From JAKLIX01 sp964605655 (GTDB taxonomy: Bacteria > Bacteroidota > Bacteroidia > Bacteroidales > CAIXZF01): 64,000 bases of DNA. Both the position numbers and the translations under genes were made by a program. Location: NCBI GenBank assembly GCA_964605655.1, contig CAZSDK010000009.1, forward strand, positions 62,001 through 126,000, in the 5' to 3' direction. The notes beneath the pieces were generated by a model. It was not told the DNA's origin. It made no database searches and was given only the letters and a program-made list of their open reading frames with translations. Position 1 is the stretch's first letter. Each line of letters opens with the position of its first letter. Positions 41,259 to 50,046 of the stretch are shown here, piece by piece.

Positions 41259-41873
41259 TTAAAACAAACCGTGTAACTCAGCCTGTACCTTTTCGATGAC
41301 CATACCCAGATCGGCCGGATTGTCGGAGAAGTTGACATTGTCCACATCCACCGTCAGCAACTTACCAGCCTCGTACGCGCTGATCCAGGTCTCATATCTT
41401 TCATTAAGCTTCTTCAGATAATCAAGTCTGATGGCAGCTTCATACTCCCTGCCCCGCTTCTGGATCTGCCTTACCAGGGTGGGAACACTGGCTTTCAGGT
41501 AAATGAGAAGGTCAGGAGGCTGAATGAAAGATACCATCAACTCGAACAGGGAATGGTAATTATCGAAGTCCCGGGTAGTCATCAGGTTCATGGAATGCAG
41601 GTTAGGAGCAAAGATATACGCATCTTCATAGATGGTGCGGTCCTGGACCACGGTCCTTCCACTCTTGCGTATATCGACGATCTGGCGGAACCGGCTGTTC
41701 AGAAAGAAGATCTGGAGGTTGAACGACCATCGTTGCATGTCTTCATAAAAGCTGCTGAGGTAGGGATTTGTATCAACATCCTCATAATGAGGGTCCCAGC
41801 CGAAATGTTTAGCGAGCAGGCCTGTCAGTGTAGTTTTTCCGGCACCTATGTTCCCGGCAATGGCAATGTGCAT
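41259..41873 (-). CDS. Deoxynucleoside kinase
   Basis: This 204-aa kinase has the P-loop GNIGAGKTTL at 7-16, the substrate-binding EDVDTNPYLSSFYED region and the DRS-type motif VQDRTIYEDAYIFA near 75-88. The LID arginines are in QIQKRGREYE. It matches the Bacteroidota/Firmicutes dNK family that phosphorylates deoxyadenosine or deoxyguanosine; the specificity is not readable. It lies 15 bp upstream of kdsB in the same cluster. Confidence 0.88.
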   Translation of the reverse strand: MHIAIAGNIGAGKTTLTGLLAKHFGWDPHYEDVDTNPYLSSFYEDMQRWSFNLQIFFLNSRFRQIVDIRKSGRTVVQDRTIYEDAYIFAPNLHSMNLMTTRDFDNYHSLFELMVSFIQPPDLLIYLKASVPTLVRQIQKRGREYEAAIRLDYLKKLNERYETWISAYEAGKLLTVDVDNVNFSDNPADLGMVIEKVQAELHGLF

Positions 41874-41936
41874 TTTATTGTGATTTATATGCTAAAGTAA
41901 AAAAGTATCTCCAACCTCATCAAGCGATATTCAAAA

Positions 41937-43451
41937 TTATGGTAAATCAGGTTTGGATAAAATTTCCTCCAGGTATTTTCTGTCGTTGGAAAGCCGTGGC
42001 ACCTTATGCTGTCCCCCAAGTTTCCCTCTGGATTTCAGCCAGTTGTAGAAAGTACGCGGAGGTACCGCGTGGATCAGGGGAGGACGAAGGATCAGGTTAT
42101 GATATCTTTTCGCCTCATAATCAGAGTTAAGCGATTTCAGGGCATTATCGAGGACTTCTGCAAAATACTCGAGGTTGCCGGGAGCTTTCTCAAATTCAAT
42201 AGCCCATTCATGGGCAGCATTGTCATGGTTGTTGAAATAAACAGGCGCAGCGGTGAAATCAGTGATGACGGCGGCCGTCTTTTCGCAGGCAATCTGTAAA
42301 GCTTTTTCTGCATTATCGATGATCAGTTCCTCCCCAAAGGCATTAATAAAGTTGACTGTCCTGCCGGTGATCCTGATCCTGAAAGGATTCAGTGAGGTGA
42401 AACAGATGGTGTCGCCGATGAGGTACCTCCAAAGCCCGGCATTGGTGGAAATGATCATGGCATAGTTGGTGTTCAGGCCGACCTCGTCCAGGGTCAGGGT
42501 GAGGGGATTATCTGTCCCTACCTGGTCGGTGGTCATGAACTCGTAATAAATTCCATAATCAAGCATGAGCAGCATTTCCTCCGATTCCCTCACATCCTGT
42601 ATACCGAAAAATCCTTCCGAGGCGTTGTAGGTCTCAATATAATGCATGCCTTCCGGCATGATGTTCCTGAACTGCTCCTGGTAAGGCTTAAAATTGACAC
42701 CCCCGTGAGCAAACATCTCCAGGTTCGGCCAGACTTCCGAAAGATTATTCTTCCCGGTGATCTCAAGGATCCTCCTGCAAAGAAGCAGGGTCCAGGAAGG
42801 CACACCGCTCAGCCCGGTGACGTTCTCATCCATGGTGGCCAATGCCATTTTCTCGATTTTCTCTTCCCATTCATCCATGAGCGCAATGGAGATGGAGGGT
42901 GTGCGCATGAGTTCCACCCAGAAAGGCAGGTTTTGGACCAGGATGGCTGATACATCCCCCGTGTAACTTTCAGCGTTGCTTCCGTCATAAGTCCAGGAAC
43001 CGGCCATACCCAGCAGCTTCCCGTCAAAAAGAGCCGTATCCTCATTCATGTTGCAGTAGATGGAAAGCAGGTCTCTTCCTCCCTTAAAATGACATTCTTC
43101 AAGTGCCTCCCTGCTTACCGGGATAAACTTGCTTTTGCCGGCCGTGGTTCCTGATGACTTGGCAAACCAGTTGATATCGCTGGGCCAGAGGATGTTCTGC
43201 TCGCCGGACCTGAGACGACTGATAAATGGATTCAGGTCTTCATAAGTATTCACGGGCACCCGCCGACGAAATTCCTCTGCACCGGAAATGGAGGAAAACT
43301 CATATTCCTTTCCCCATTCAGTGTTACGGGCTGTCGCCAGCAGCTTTCTCAGCCACTCCTGCTGCACTTCCATGGGATATTTCATAAAAAGCTCGATTTG
43401 GTGGAGCCTTTTCTTCATCAGCCAGGAAAGAAAAGTGTTGATGAGAGCCAT
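41937..43451 (-). CDS. GH3 auxin-responsive-promoter-family protein (acyl-adenylating enzyme)
   Basis: This 504-aa member of the GH3 family in the ANL adenylating superfamily is best known from plants, where it conjugates amino acids to jasmonate or auxin. The ATP motif FAKSSGTTAGKSKFIPVS is near 93-110, the second signature YNASEGFFGIQD near 285, followed by YLIGDTICF and FRIRITGR. Bacterial members are common in Bacteroidota, with an unknown acid and nucleophile. It is alone, with its own promoter box, and divergent from ispE. Confidence 0.88.
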   Translation of the reverse strand: MALINTFLSWLMKKRLHQIELFMKYPMEVQQEWLRKLLATARNTEWGKEYEFSSISGAEEFRRRVPVNTYEDLNPFISRLRSGEQNILWPSDINWFAKSSGTTAGKSKFIPVSREALEECHFKGGRDLLSIYCNMNEDTALFDGKLLGMAGSWTYDGSNAESYTGDVSAILVQNLPFWVELMRTPSISIALMDEWEEKIEKMALATMDENVTGLSGVPSWTLLLCRRILEITGKNNLSEVWPNLEMFAHGGVNFKPYQEQFRNIMPEGMHYIETYNASEGFFGIQDVRESEEMLLMLDYGIYYEFMTTDQVGTDNPLTLTLDEVGLNTNYAMIISTNAGLWRYLIGDTICFTSLNPFRIRITGRTVNFINAFGEELIIDNAEKALQIACEKTAAVITDFTAAPVYFNNHDNAAHEWAIEFEKAPGNLEYFAEVLDNALKSLNSDYEAKRYHNLILRPPLIHAVPPRTFYNWLKSRGKLGGQHKVPRLSNDRKYLEEILSKPDLP

Positions 43452-43467
43452 AGATGTTCTTTCTCTA

Positions 43468-43475
43468 CAAACCTA
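43468..43475 (-). promoter_or_regulatory. Bacteroidota -7 box for GH3 gene
   Basis: TAGGTTTG on the minus strand matches TAnnTTTG, 16 nt before the ATG at 43451. Confidence 0.45.
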
Positions 43476-43531
43476 CGCAGAAATGTTGAGATTCCCAAGT
43501 CCGGTACCCGGTATCCAATGAAGATTGTGAG

Positions 43532-43539
43532 TATTTTTG
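43532..43539 (+). promoter_or_regulatory. Bacteroidota -7 box for ispE
   Basis: TATTTTTG ends 4 nt before the ispE ATG at 43544. This predicts a leaderless or nearly leaderless transcript. Confidence 0.45.
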
Positions 43540-43543
43540 AGCG

Positions 43544-44371
43544 ATGATCGCATTTACTAAGGCCAAGATCAACCTGGGACTGTGGGTGACGAAAAAACGT
43601 ACCGACGGGTATCATAACATAGAAAGTATTTTCTATCCCATTGATTTACATGATATTATAGAAGTACTCCCTTCCCATGGTGCTTCTTCTTCCTTTTGTT
43701 TCAGCGGGTTGATCATTCCAGGTGAAACAGAGGATAACCTTGCAGTGAAGGCCTATCTGCTGCTTAAAGACCATTATCAACTTCCTCCCATAAGACTTCA
43801 CCTTCACAAGCTCATCCCCATAGGTTCGGGACTGGGAGGCGGATCAGGAGATGCAGCGACCACCCTCCTGCTATTAAATGACCTCTTTCAGCTTAGGCTG
43901 ACCCGGGAACAATTATCAGAACACGCACTCTCCCTGGGCAGTGATGTGCCATTTTTCATTGATCCCAGGCCAGCCCTGGTGACCGGCAAAGGTGAGCACA
44001 TGGAGGCGATAACACTGGATCTTGCAAACTGGCTGATGGTGCTGGTCATTCCGGGCCTGGCTGTTAACACCAGAGAAGCCTATCAGTTGGTGGTCCCAGA
44101 GGTAAGGACGGTCAGCCTGAGAGATTGTGTACATGCTCCGATCAGTGAATGGAAATCATTGATTCATAATGACTTTGAGAAAGCTATCTTTACAAAGCAC
44201 CCGCTTCTGGCCGAGGTCAGGCAGGGGTTGTATGATTCAGGAGCGCTGTATGCTTCCATGAGTGGCAGCGGTTCAGCCCTGTTTGGTCTCTTTGAAAGGG
44301 GTCATCCGGGCATCTCTCAGTGTATCAATGGCTTCCGGCCTAAAGGAATGATGGTCATCCCGTGCAACTAA
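43544..44371 (+). CDS. ispE: 4-diphosphocytidyl-2-C-methyl-D-erythritol kinase
   Basis: IspE phosphorylates CDP-ME in the MEP isoprenoid pathway. The 275-aa GHMP kinase opens with AKINLGLWVTKKRTDGYHNI, which includes the substrate-binding DGYH motif. The glycine-rich ATP loop PIGSGLGGGSGDAAT is at about 87-101, and the C-terminal GHMP motif is SMSGSGSALFGLF near 248. The -7 box sits almost on the start codon. It is followed by amn after a hairpin-containing leader. Confidence 0.95.
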   Translation: MIAFTKAKINLGLWVTKKRTDGYHNIESIFYPIDLHDIIEVLPSHGASSSFCFSGLIIPGETEDNLAVKAYLLLKDHYQLPPIRLHLHKLIPIGSGLGGGSGDAATTLLLLNDLFQLRLTREQLSEHALSLGSDVPFFIDPRPALVTGKGEHMEAITLDLANWLMVLVIPGLAVNTREAYQLVVPEVRTVSLRDCVHAPISEWKSLIHNDFEKAIFTKHPLLAEVRQGLYDSGALYASMSGSGSALFGLFERGHPGISQCINGFRPKGMMVIPCN

Positions 44372-44395
44372 AAAAATTGTACCTTTAGCCCTTCT

Positions 44396-44422
44396 ATCGG
44401 GAGATTCGCAGTCTCTACCGAT
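44396..44422 (+). promoter_or_regulatory. Leader hairpin before amn
   Basis: ATCGG-GAGA / TCTC-TA-CCGAT forms a 9-bp interrupted stem with a 7-nt loop, 14 nt before the amn ATG. A near-consensus -7 box TACCTTTA lies at 44380-44387. No T-run follows, so a terminator is unlikely. Confidence 0.4.
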
Positions 44423-44436
44423 CATTTGATATCTTT

Positions 44437-45207
44437 ATGAAAACCAAGAAAGAGATTGTTGAAAACTGGCTTCCCAGGTACACCGGCCAGGAACTGGAAA
44501 GCTTCGGAGAGTACATTCTTTTAACCAACTTTAATCAATATCTGGAACTTTTCGCCAAGTGGAAGGAGGTCCCCATTATTGGTGAAGACAAACCCATGCC
44601 CTGTGCCACCTGGGAGAACATCACCCTGATACAGTTCGGCATGGGCAGCGCCAACGCAGCCACCATCATGGACCTGTTAAGTGCTGTCACACCGAAGGCG
44701 GTGCTGTTCCTGGGCAAATGCGGCGGGCTCAAGAAGAAGAACAAAGTCGGCGACCTCATCCTGCCGATTGCGGCTATCAGGGGCGAAGGGACTTCTAACG
44801 ACTACTATCCGCCTTATGTGCCTGCCCTTCCAGCCTTCAGTCTTCAAAAGGCGATCTCCACCACCATCAGGGACCATTCGAGGGACTACTGGACCGGCAC
44901 CGTATATACCACCAACAGAAGGGTTTGGGAACATGATGAGCAGTTCAAGCAGATGCTCAGGGATACCCGTTGCATGGCCATCGACCTGGAAACAGCCACT
45001 CTCTTCATCGTGGGTTTTGCCAACCATATCCCTTCAGGGGCACTTCTGCTGGTGACCGATCAGCCCATGATATCCACCGGGGTTAAAACGGCAAGAAGCG
45101 ACAAAAAGGTCAGCGAGAAATACGTCCACATGCACCTGCAGATCGGCATCGATTCTTTGCTCCAGCTCATCAACGGCGGACTCACTGTCAAACACCTGAG
45201 GTTCTAA
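44437..45207 (+). CDS. amn: AMP nucleosidase (short Bacteroidota form)
   Basis: The enzyme splits AMP into adenine and ribose-5-phosphate and controls the AMP pool. At 256 aa it is the short form made only of the purine-nucleoside-phosphorylase-like catalytic domain, lacking the N-terminal regulatory domain of the E. coli enzyme. Visible motifs are QFGMGSANAATIMDLL, FLGKCGGLKKKNKVGDLILP, AIDLETATLF and LLVTDQPM. The first residues MKTKKEIVENWLPRYTG are typical of this subgroup. holA follows 11 bp later. Confidence 0.9.
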   Translation: MKTKKEIVENWLPRYTGQELESFGEYILLTNFNQYLELFAKWKEVPIIGEDKPMPCATWENITLIQFGMGSANAATIMDLLSAVTPKAVLFLGKCGGLKKKNKVGDLILPIAAIRGEGTSNDYYPPYVPALPAFSLQKAISTTIRDHSRDYWTGTVYTTNRRVWEHDEQFKQMLRDTRCMAIDLETATLFIVGFANHIPSGALLLVTDQPMISTGVKTARSDKKVSEKYVHMHLQIGIDSLLQLINGGLTVKHLRF

Positions 45208-45218
45208 TAGGTACGGCA

Positions 45219-46220
45219 ATGAGTTACGAGAAGATCAAAGAAGATATAAAGAACAAGTCTTTCGCTCCCTTGTATTTTCTTACAGGAGACGAACCCTATC
45301 ATATTGATAACCTTGCAGATATGCTCGAGGAGAACCTGCTCGACCCTTCTGAAAGGCCTTTCAACCAAACCCTGGTCTACGGGGCTGATATCTCCGTTGG
45401 CACCCTTCTCGACATGGCCAGGAGATTTCCCATGCTATCGGAACGCCAGGTCATTATCATGAGGGAAGCCCAGGAAATGAAGAACTTTGACCAGCTTGAG
45501 GCCTATGTCTCTAACCCTGTTCCCACCACCGTGCTGGTGCTTTGTTACAAATACAAAAAGCTGGACAAAAGAAAAAGCCTGGCTAAAAACCTTCAGTCGA
45601 AAGGGGTGTTCTTTGAGTCTAAGAAACTGTATGACAACGAGGTACCAGACTGGATCACGGGTTTTGTCCGTTCAAAATCATACACCCTGGAACCCAAGGC
45701 TGCCATGATGATCGCCGAGCAGGTCGGCACAGATCTCAGCCGTGTGGTGATGGAGATACAGAAACTGATGGTCAACCTCCCTGCCGGTTCTCATATCACA
45801 GTGGATCATGTCGACCAGTTTGTAGGGATCAGCAAAGACTTCAATGTTTTTGAGCTACAGAAGGCCATAGGGGAACGTAATATCTTCAGGACAAACCAGA
45901 TAGCCTATCAGCTGGCGGCCAATCCCAAGGAAAATCCCATACAGAAGATCATACCGGTATTATTTTCCTTCTTCTCCAAACTCCTGATATACCATTCATT
46001 GCCAGATAAAGGAAGGGCTGCGGTCGCTTCGGCCCTGGGGATCAATCCTTACTTTGTCAGTGATTATCAGAAGGCTGCCCAGGCCTATTCCGAAAACAAA
46101 TCAGGTTCCGTGATCTCTATCCTCCGGGATTATGACCTGAAATCCAAAGGTGTCAACAGCGACTCTACTGAAGACACCGAGCTTACCAGGGAGATGATCT
46201 ATAAGATCTTACATGTATAG
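45219..46220 (+). CDS. holA: DNA polymerase III delta subunit
   Basis: HolA is the wrench subunit of the clamp loader that opens the beta clamp. The 333-aa protein shows the family pattern: FLTGDEPYHIDNLADMLEE near 20, the RRFPMLSERQVIIMREAQE segment that corresponds to the clamp-contact region, and the CYKYKKLDKRKSLAKNL loop. IAEQVGTDLSRVVMEIQKL and the C-terminal collar with NPYFVSDYQKAAQ follow. Its stop is followed directly by a minisatellite. Confidence 0.92.
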   Translation: MSYEKIKEDIKNKSFAPLYFLTGDEPYHIDNLADMLEENLLDPSERPFNQTLVYGADISVGTLLDMARRFPMLSERQVIIMREAQEMKNFDQLEAYVSNPVPTTVLVLCYKYKKLDKRKSLAKNLQSKGVFFESKKLYDNEVPDWITGFVRSKSYTLEPKAAMMIAEQVGTDLSRVVMEIQKLMVNLPAGSHITVDHVDQFVGISKDFNVFELQKAIGERNIFRTNQIAYQLAANPKENPIQKIIPVLFSFFSKLLIYHSLPDKGRAAVASALGINPYFVSDYQKAAQAYSENKSGSVISILRDYDLKSKGVNSDSTEDTELTREMIYKILHV

Positions 46221-46221
46221 G

Positions 46222-46376
46222 CGGGATGACGGGATGCGGGATGGCGGGATAGCGGGATGACGGGATGCGGGATGACGGGATGCGGGATGGCGGGATAGCG
46301 GGATAGCGGGATGACGGGATGCGGGATGGCGGGATAGCGGGATAGCGGGATGACGGGATGCGGGATGACGGGATGA
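46222..46376. repeat. CGGGAT minisatellite, 20 units of 7 or 8 bp
   Basis: 155 bp consisting of CGGGATG (7 bp), CGGGATGA, CGGGATGG and CGGGATAG (8 bp) units with higher-order repetition. It starts 2 bp after the holA stop and fills the convergent gap to the acyl-CoA ligase gene. It is not a CRISPR array because it has no spacers. Confidence 0.96.
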
Positions 46377-46397
46377 AGCAGGTTAGAAGGAAGATAG

Positions 46398-48182
46398 CTA
46401 CTTGGTAAACAGAGCTTCAATCAGCGACTGGTACTTCTCACACAGGATCTTACGCCTCAACTTCAGGGTGGGAGAGAGTTCCCCGCCCTCTACCGTCCAT
46501 TCCTGGTTGACCAGCCTGATCTTTTTCACCTGTTCTGTCTTGTCGAGACTTTTATTGATATCATTCACCTCATGCCAAATCCGTTTGTAAACCACCGGGT
46601 CGTTGGCTATCTCTTCATCCGAACCAAGGTGTATTCCTTTGACCTTAGCCCAGTTACGGATATATTCAAAACTCGGCAGAATCAGCGCTGCCGGATAAGG
46701 CTGGTTGTCGCCGACCACCATGAGATTCTCAATAAAGGCTGATTCCTTGAATTTGTTCTCCAGTGCCTGCGGAGCAATGAACTTACCGCCTGAAGTTTTA
46801 AATATCTCCTTTTTACGATCAGTGATCTTCAAGTACTTACCATCCTCCAGGTAGCCGATATCCCCTGTATGGAACCAACCCTCCTCATCCATCACCTCCC
46901 TGGTAAGTTCAGGGTGTTTGTAATAGCCTTTCATCACACAGGGACCCCTGGTCAGGATCTCTCCGTCAGGAGCTATCTTTGTCTCGGCACACTTCATTAT
47001 AGGTCCGACCGTACCTATCCTTACACCATCCCTTTCAAAGGTGTGTACTGCAATAACAGGGGAAGTCTCCGTAAGCCCGTAGCCTTCATGGACTTCAATG
47101 CCTGCGGCCCAGAAAATATGAGCCAGCCTGGGCTGTAAAGCGGCACCACCGGAAACAATCACCTTGATATTTCCTCCGAGCGCTTCCCTCCATTTACTAA
47201 AGACAAGCCGGTCGGCAAGACGGTGTTTCATCTTGTACCAGGCTGAATTTCTTCCATATAACTCGAAATCATAACCCAGGTTCACCGCCCAGAAAAAGAT
47301 CTGCTTTCTGATGCCCTTCAGGCCCCTCCCCTTGGCAATGATCTTGTCAAAAAACTTTTCGATCACCCTGGGAACGGCACAAAACATCTCCGGATGGATC
47401 TCTTTCAGGTTTTGTGCCAGGGCCTCGACCGTCTCGGAATAATACACCGAGATCCCCAGTCGCTGGTACATGTAATTCAACACCCGCTCATACACATGAC
47501 ACAAGGGTAGAAAACTCAAGGCCCTGAAAATGAAATTCTTAGGCAGAATATCACACAACTCCATGAAGTTCACAATGAAGTTGTTATGGCTAAGCATCAC
47601 CCCTTTGGGATTCCCTGTCGTCCCGGACGTATAGATGATAGTGGCAATGTCATCCGATGTAAGGCCGCTTCTGATCTCTTTCAACCGTTCCCCGGCATCC
47701 AGGGTACTGCCCCGGTCTATGAGTTCCTGCAAGGTTCTCCTCCCCTCCGTCTTCTCGATGGTGAAGATCTCCAGCAGAGAGGGTATTCCTTCGACCGCAC
47801 TTTCTACCCTGCGGAAAATATCCTTCCCTGAGATGAAAATATACTTCACTTCTGCATCCAGGAAAATGTATCTGAAATTCTCCGGACTGATGGTTGGGTA
47901 GATGGGCACCTGCACGGCACCGGTCTGCATAAGAGCCATATCCAACAAATTCCATTCGGGGCAGTTCTTCAGGATGGTGGCCACTGTATCACCTTTCTGT
48001 ATTCCCAATTCCAAGAGGGCAGCACTCAGGTCGTTTACTTTTTCATAATAGTCTTTGCCTGAGTAACATACCCACTCTCCTTTCACTTTCCCCGCCAGGA
48101 CATCGGGTTTTGTACGGTATATTCCGTCTGGTGCATAGGCATGCATCAGATCAAAGATAAGCTGAGGCCTTGATTCATTCAT
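46398..48182 (-). CDS. Long-chain acyl-CoA ligase (AMP-forming), paralogue A
   Basis: This 594-aa ANL-superfamily enzyme activates fatty acids through acyl-AMP to acyl-CoA. The ATP loop IIYTSGTTGNPKGVMLSH is near 187-204. GGAALQPRLAHIFWAAGIEVHEGYGLTETSPV lies near 355, the hinge motif WFHTGDIGYLEDGKYLKITDRKKEIFKTSGG near 442, and a C-terminal Lys region follows. It is the long form typical of eukaryote-like ACSLs. A second copy lies 21 bp upstream, so the two are co-transcribed. Confidence 0.92.
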   Translation of the reverse strand: MNESRPQLIFDLMHAYAPDGIYRTKPDVLAGKVKGEWVCYSGKDYYEKVNDLSAALLELGIQKGDTVATILKNCPEWNLLDMALMQTGAVQVPIYPTISPENFRYIFLDAEVKYIFISGKDIFRRVESAVEGIPSLLEIFTIEKTEGRRTLQELIDRGSTLDAGERLKEIRSGLTSDDIATIIYTSGTTGNPKGVMLSHNNFIVNFMELCDILPKNFIFRALSFLPLCHVYERVLNYMYQRLGISVYYSETVEALAQNLKEIHPEMFCAVPRVIEKFFDKIIAKGRGLKGIRKQIFFWAVNLGYDFELYGRNSAWYKMKHRLADRLVFSKWREALGGNIKVIVSGGAALQPRLAHIFWAAGIEVHEGYGLTETSPVIAVHTFERDGVRIGTVGPIMKCAETKIAPDGEILTRGPCVMKGYYKHPELTREVMDEEGWFHTGDIGYLEDGKYLKITDRKKEIFKTSGGKFIAPQALENKFKESAFIENLMVVGDNQPYPAALILPSFEYIRNWAKVKGIHLGSDEEIANDPVVYKRIWHEVNDINKSLDKTEQVKKIRLVNQEWTVEGGELSPTLKLRRKILCEKYQSLIEALFTK

Positions 48183-48203
48183 AACGGTATGCTTTCAGGT
48201 TTC

Positions 48204-49970
48204 TTAATCAAACAGACTGTCAATCATCTCCTTATATTTGGCTGCAATGACTTTTCGCTTCAATTTAAGGGACGGAGTAAGCTCATCTCCGGCAATGGTC
48301 CATTCTTCCTCCATCAGCTCAAACCTTTTGACTTGTTCGGTAGCTCCAATGTGGAGGTTATACGTCTCAACCTCTTTCAACATTCTTTTCTTTATCACCG
48401 GCAGCCTGATCATTTCATTGTTGTTGGTGTAAGGGATGTTTTTGATCTGGCACCAGGATCTCAAATGTTCAAAGTCGGGAACTATGATGGCCGCGGCATA
48501 CTTCTGATTCTCACCAACCACCATAAGGTTATCGATGAACGGACTTTCCTTCATTACATTCTCCACAGCCCCAGGGGCCACATATTTTCCAAAGGAGGTC
48601 TTGAAAATCTCCTTGATTCTGCCGGATAAACGCAGGTGTTCGTTGGGTTCCAGTTTGCCGATGTCTCCGGTATGAAACCATCCGTCTTCATCGATGACCA
48701 TACGGGTTTGCTCCGGGTCTTTGTAATAGCCCATCATGACATTAGGCCCTTTGCAAAGCACCTCTCCGTTATGATCAATTTTCACCGTAACATCCTTAAG
48801 GACAGGCCCTACGCATCCAAAGGTCACCCCGCCTTTTTCGCGGGTGCTGACGGCAATGACTGGCGAGGTCTCGGTCAATCCGTACCCTTCATAGACCTCT
48901 ATTTTGGCAGCCCAGAACACCCTGGCGATCCTGGGTTGCAAGGCAGCGCCCCCGGAAACAATGAGCTGAATGTTATTTCCCAGGGCAGCCCTCCATTTCT
49001 TAAACACCAGCCTGTCAGCTATCTTCAGCTGCAGTCCGTACCAGAGATTCCTTGTCTTCCCAAATTCAAACCGCTCTCCGAGGTGCAAGGCCCAATAGAA
49101 GATGTTTTTCTTGAATCCGGGTAACTTTTGTCCGGTGGCCACGATTTTGTCGAAGACTTTCTCCAGGAAACGGGGTACGGCACAGATCAGGTCAGGGCTG
49201 ACCTCCCTGATGTTATCGGTGATGGTGCCCATGTTTTCTACATAATAAATAGAGATTCCCAGGTACTGGTAGGTATAATTGATCAAGCGTTCGTATACAT
49301 GAGAAAGGGGCAGAAAACTGATACACCTTGCTTCAGATCCCATCTTCGGAATGGGAGAAACAGCTATGAAATTGCTGATCAGGTTTCGGTGACTCAGCAT
49401 GACACCCTTCGGGTTTCCTGTGGTTCCGGAAGTATAAATGAGAGTGGCCAGTTCCTCTGTCCTGATGGAATCCTTTATCTCCTTCAACATTTCAGGCTGA
49501 GGATTTTTCATTCCTGTCTCGATCAAGCAGTCAAGCGACTTATATCCTTCCTGGGGTTTCAAAGAGTACAGATTCTCCAGGCAACAGTCATCCGGTTTTA
49601 CCTTCTCTACCTTACGAATCAGGTCCTCACCGGCAACAAATATCATTTTCACCTCACCGTGATTCAGGATATACTTGAAATCCTTGTCACTGATGGTTGG
49701 ATAGATGGGAACATGAACCGCCCCTATCTGCATGATGCCCATATCGAGGAAGTTCCATTCCGGACGGTTGTTGATGACCGTGGCAATGGCATCTCCCTTC
49801 TTCATTCCCAGCGAGATAAGCCCATAACTGATTTTATCAGCCAGGTCCTGATACTGCTGGATGGAAAAAGTAATCCACCTGCCGTTTTCCTTTCCGGCAA
49901 GCACATCATTTTTAGGGGGATGCTTCTCTGCGTAATAGGGAAGAAGATCAAAGATTCTTTTAATCTCCAT
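48204..49970 (-). CDS. Long-chain acyl-CoA ligase (AMP-forming), paralogue B
   Basis: This 588-aa protein is colinear with paralogue A, with the same motifs: LIYTSGTTGNPKGVMLSHRN, GGAALQPRIARVFWAAKIEVYEGYGLTETSPV, WFHTGDIGKLEPNEHLRLSGRIKEIFKTSFG. Long stretches are conserved between the two, so they arose by tandem duplication and may differ in chain length preference. No beta-oxidation gene is nearby. A -7 box at 49997-50004 precedes it, so it is the first gene of the pair. Confidence 0.92.
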   Translation of the reverse strand: MEIKRIFDLLPYYAEKHPPKNDVLAGKENGRWITFSIQQYQDLADKISYGLISLGMKKGDAIATVINNRPEWNFLDMGIMQIGAVHVPIYPTISDKDFKYILNHGEVKMIFVAGEDLIRKVEKVKPDDCCLENLYSLKPQEGYKSLDCLIETGMKNPQPEMLKEIKDSIRTEELATLIYTSGTTGNPKGVMLSHRNLISNFIAVSPIPKMGSEARCISFLPLSHVYERLINYTYQYLGISIYYVENMGTITDNIREVSPDLICAVPRFLEKVFDKIVATGQKLPGFKKNIFYWALHLGERFEFGKTRNLWYGLQLKIADRLVFKKWRAALGNNIQLIVSGGAALQPRIARVFWAAKIEVYEGYGLTETSPVIAVSTREKGGVTFGCVGPVLKDVTVKIDHNGEVLCKGPNVMMGYYKDPEQTRMVIDEDGWFHTGDIGKLEPNEHLRLSGRIKEIFKTSFGKYVAPGAVENVMKESPFIDNLMVVGENQKYAAAIIVPDFEHLRSWCQIKNIPYTNNNEMIRLPVIKKRMLKEVETYNLHIGATEQVKRFELMEEEWTIAGDELTPSLKLKRKVIAAKYKEMIDSLFD

Positions 49971-49996
49971 GCAATACAGAGTTATGTTGGGAGTAG

Positions 49997-50004
49997 CAAA
50001 CCTA
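49997..50004 (-). promoter_or_regulatory. Bacteroidota -7 box for acyl-CoA ligase pair
   Basis: TAGGTTTG on the minus strand matches TAnnTTTG, 26 nt before the ATG at 49970. Confidence 0.45.
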
Positions 50005-50046
50005 CTAACTTATATGTTGTAAGTCAAAAAAAAGTTCCACCCCAAC

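Noticed and set aside
46199..46420. 73-aa minus-strand frame of Pro/His/Ile repeats
   Set aside because: It is a translation of the CGGGAT minisatellite.
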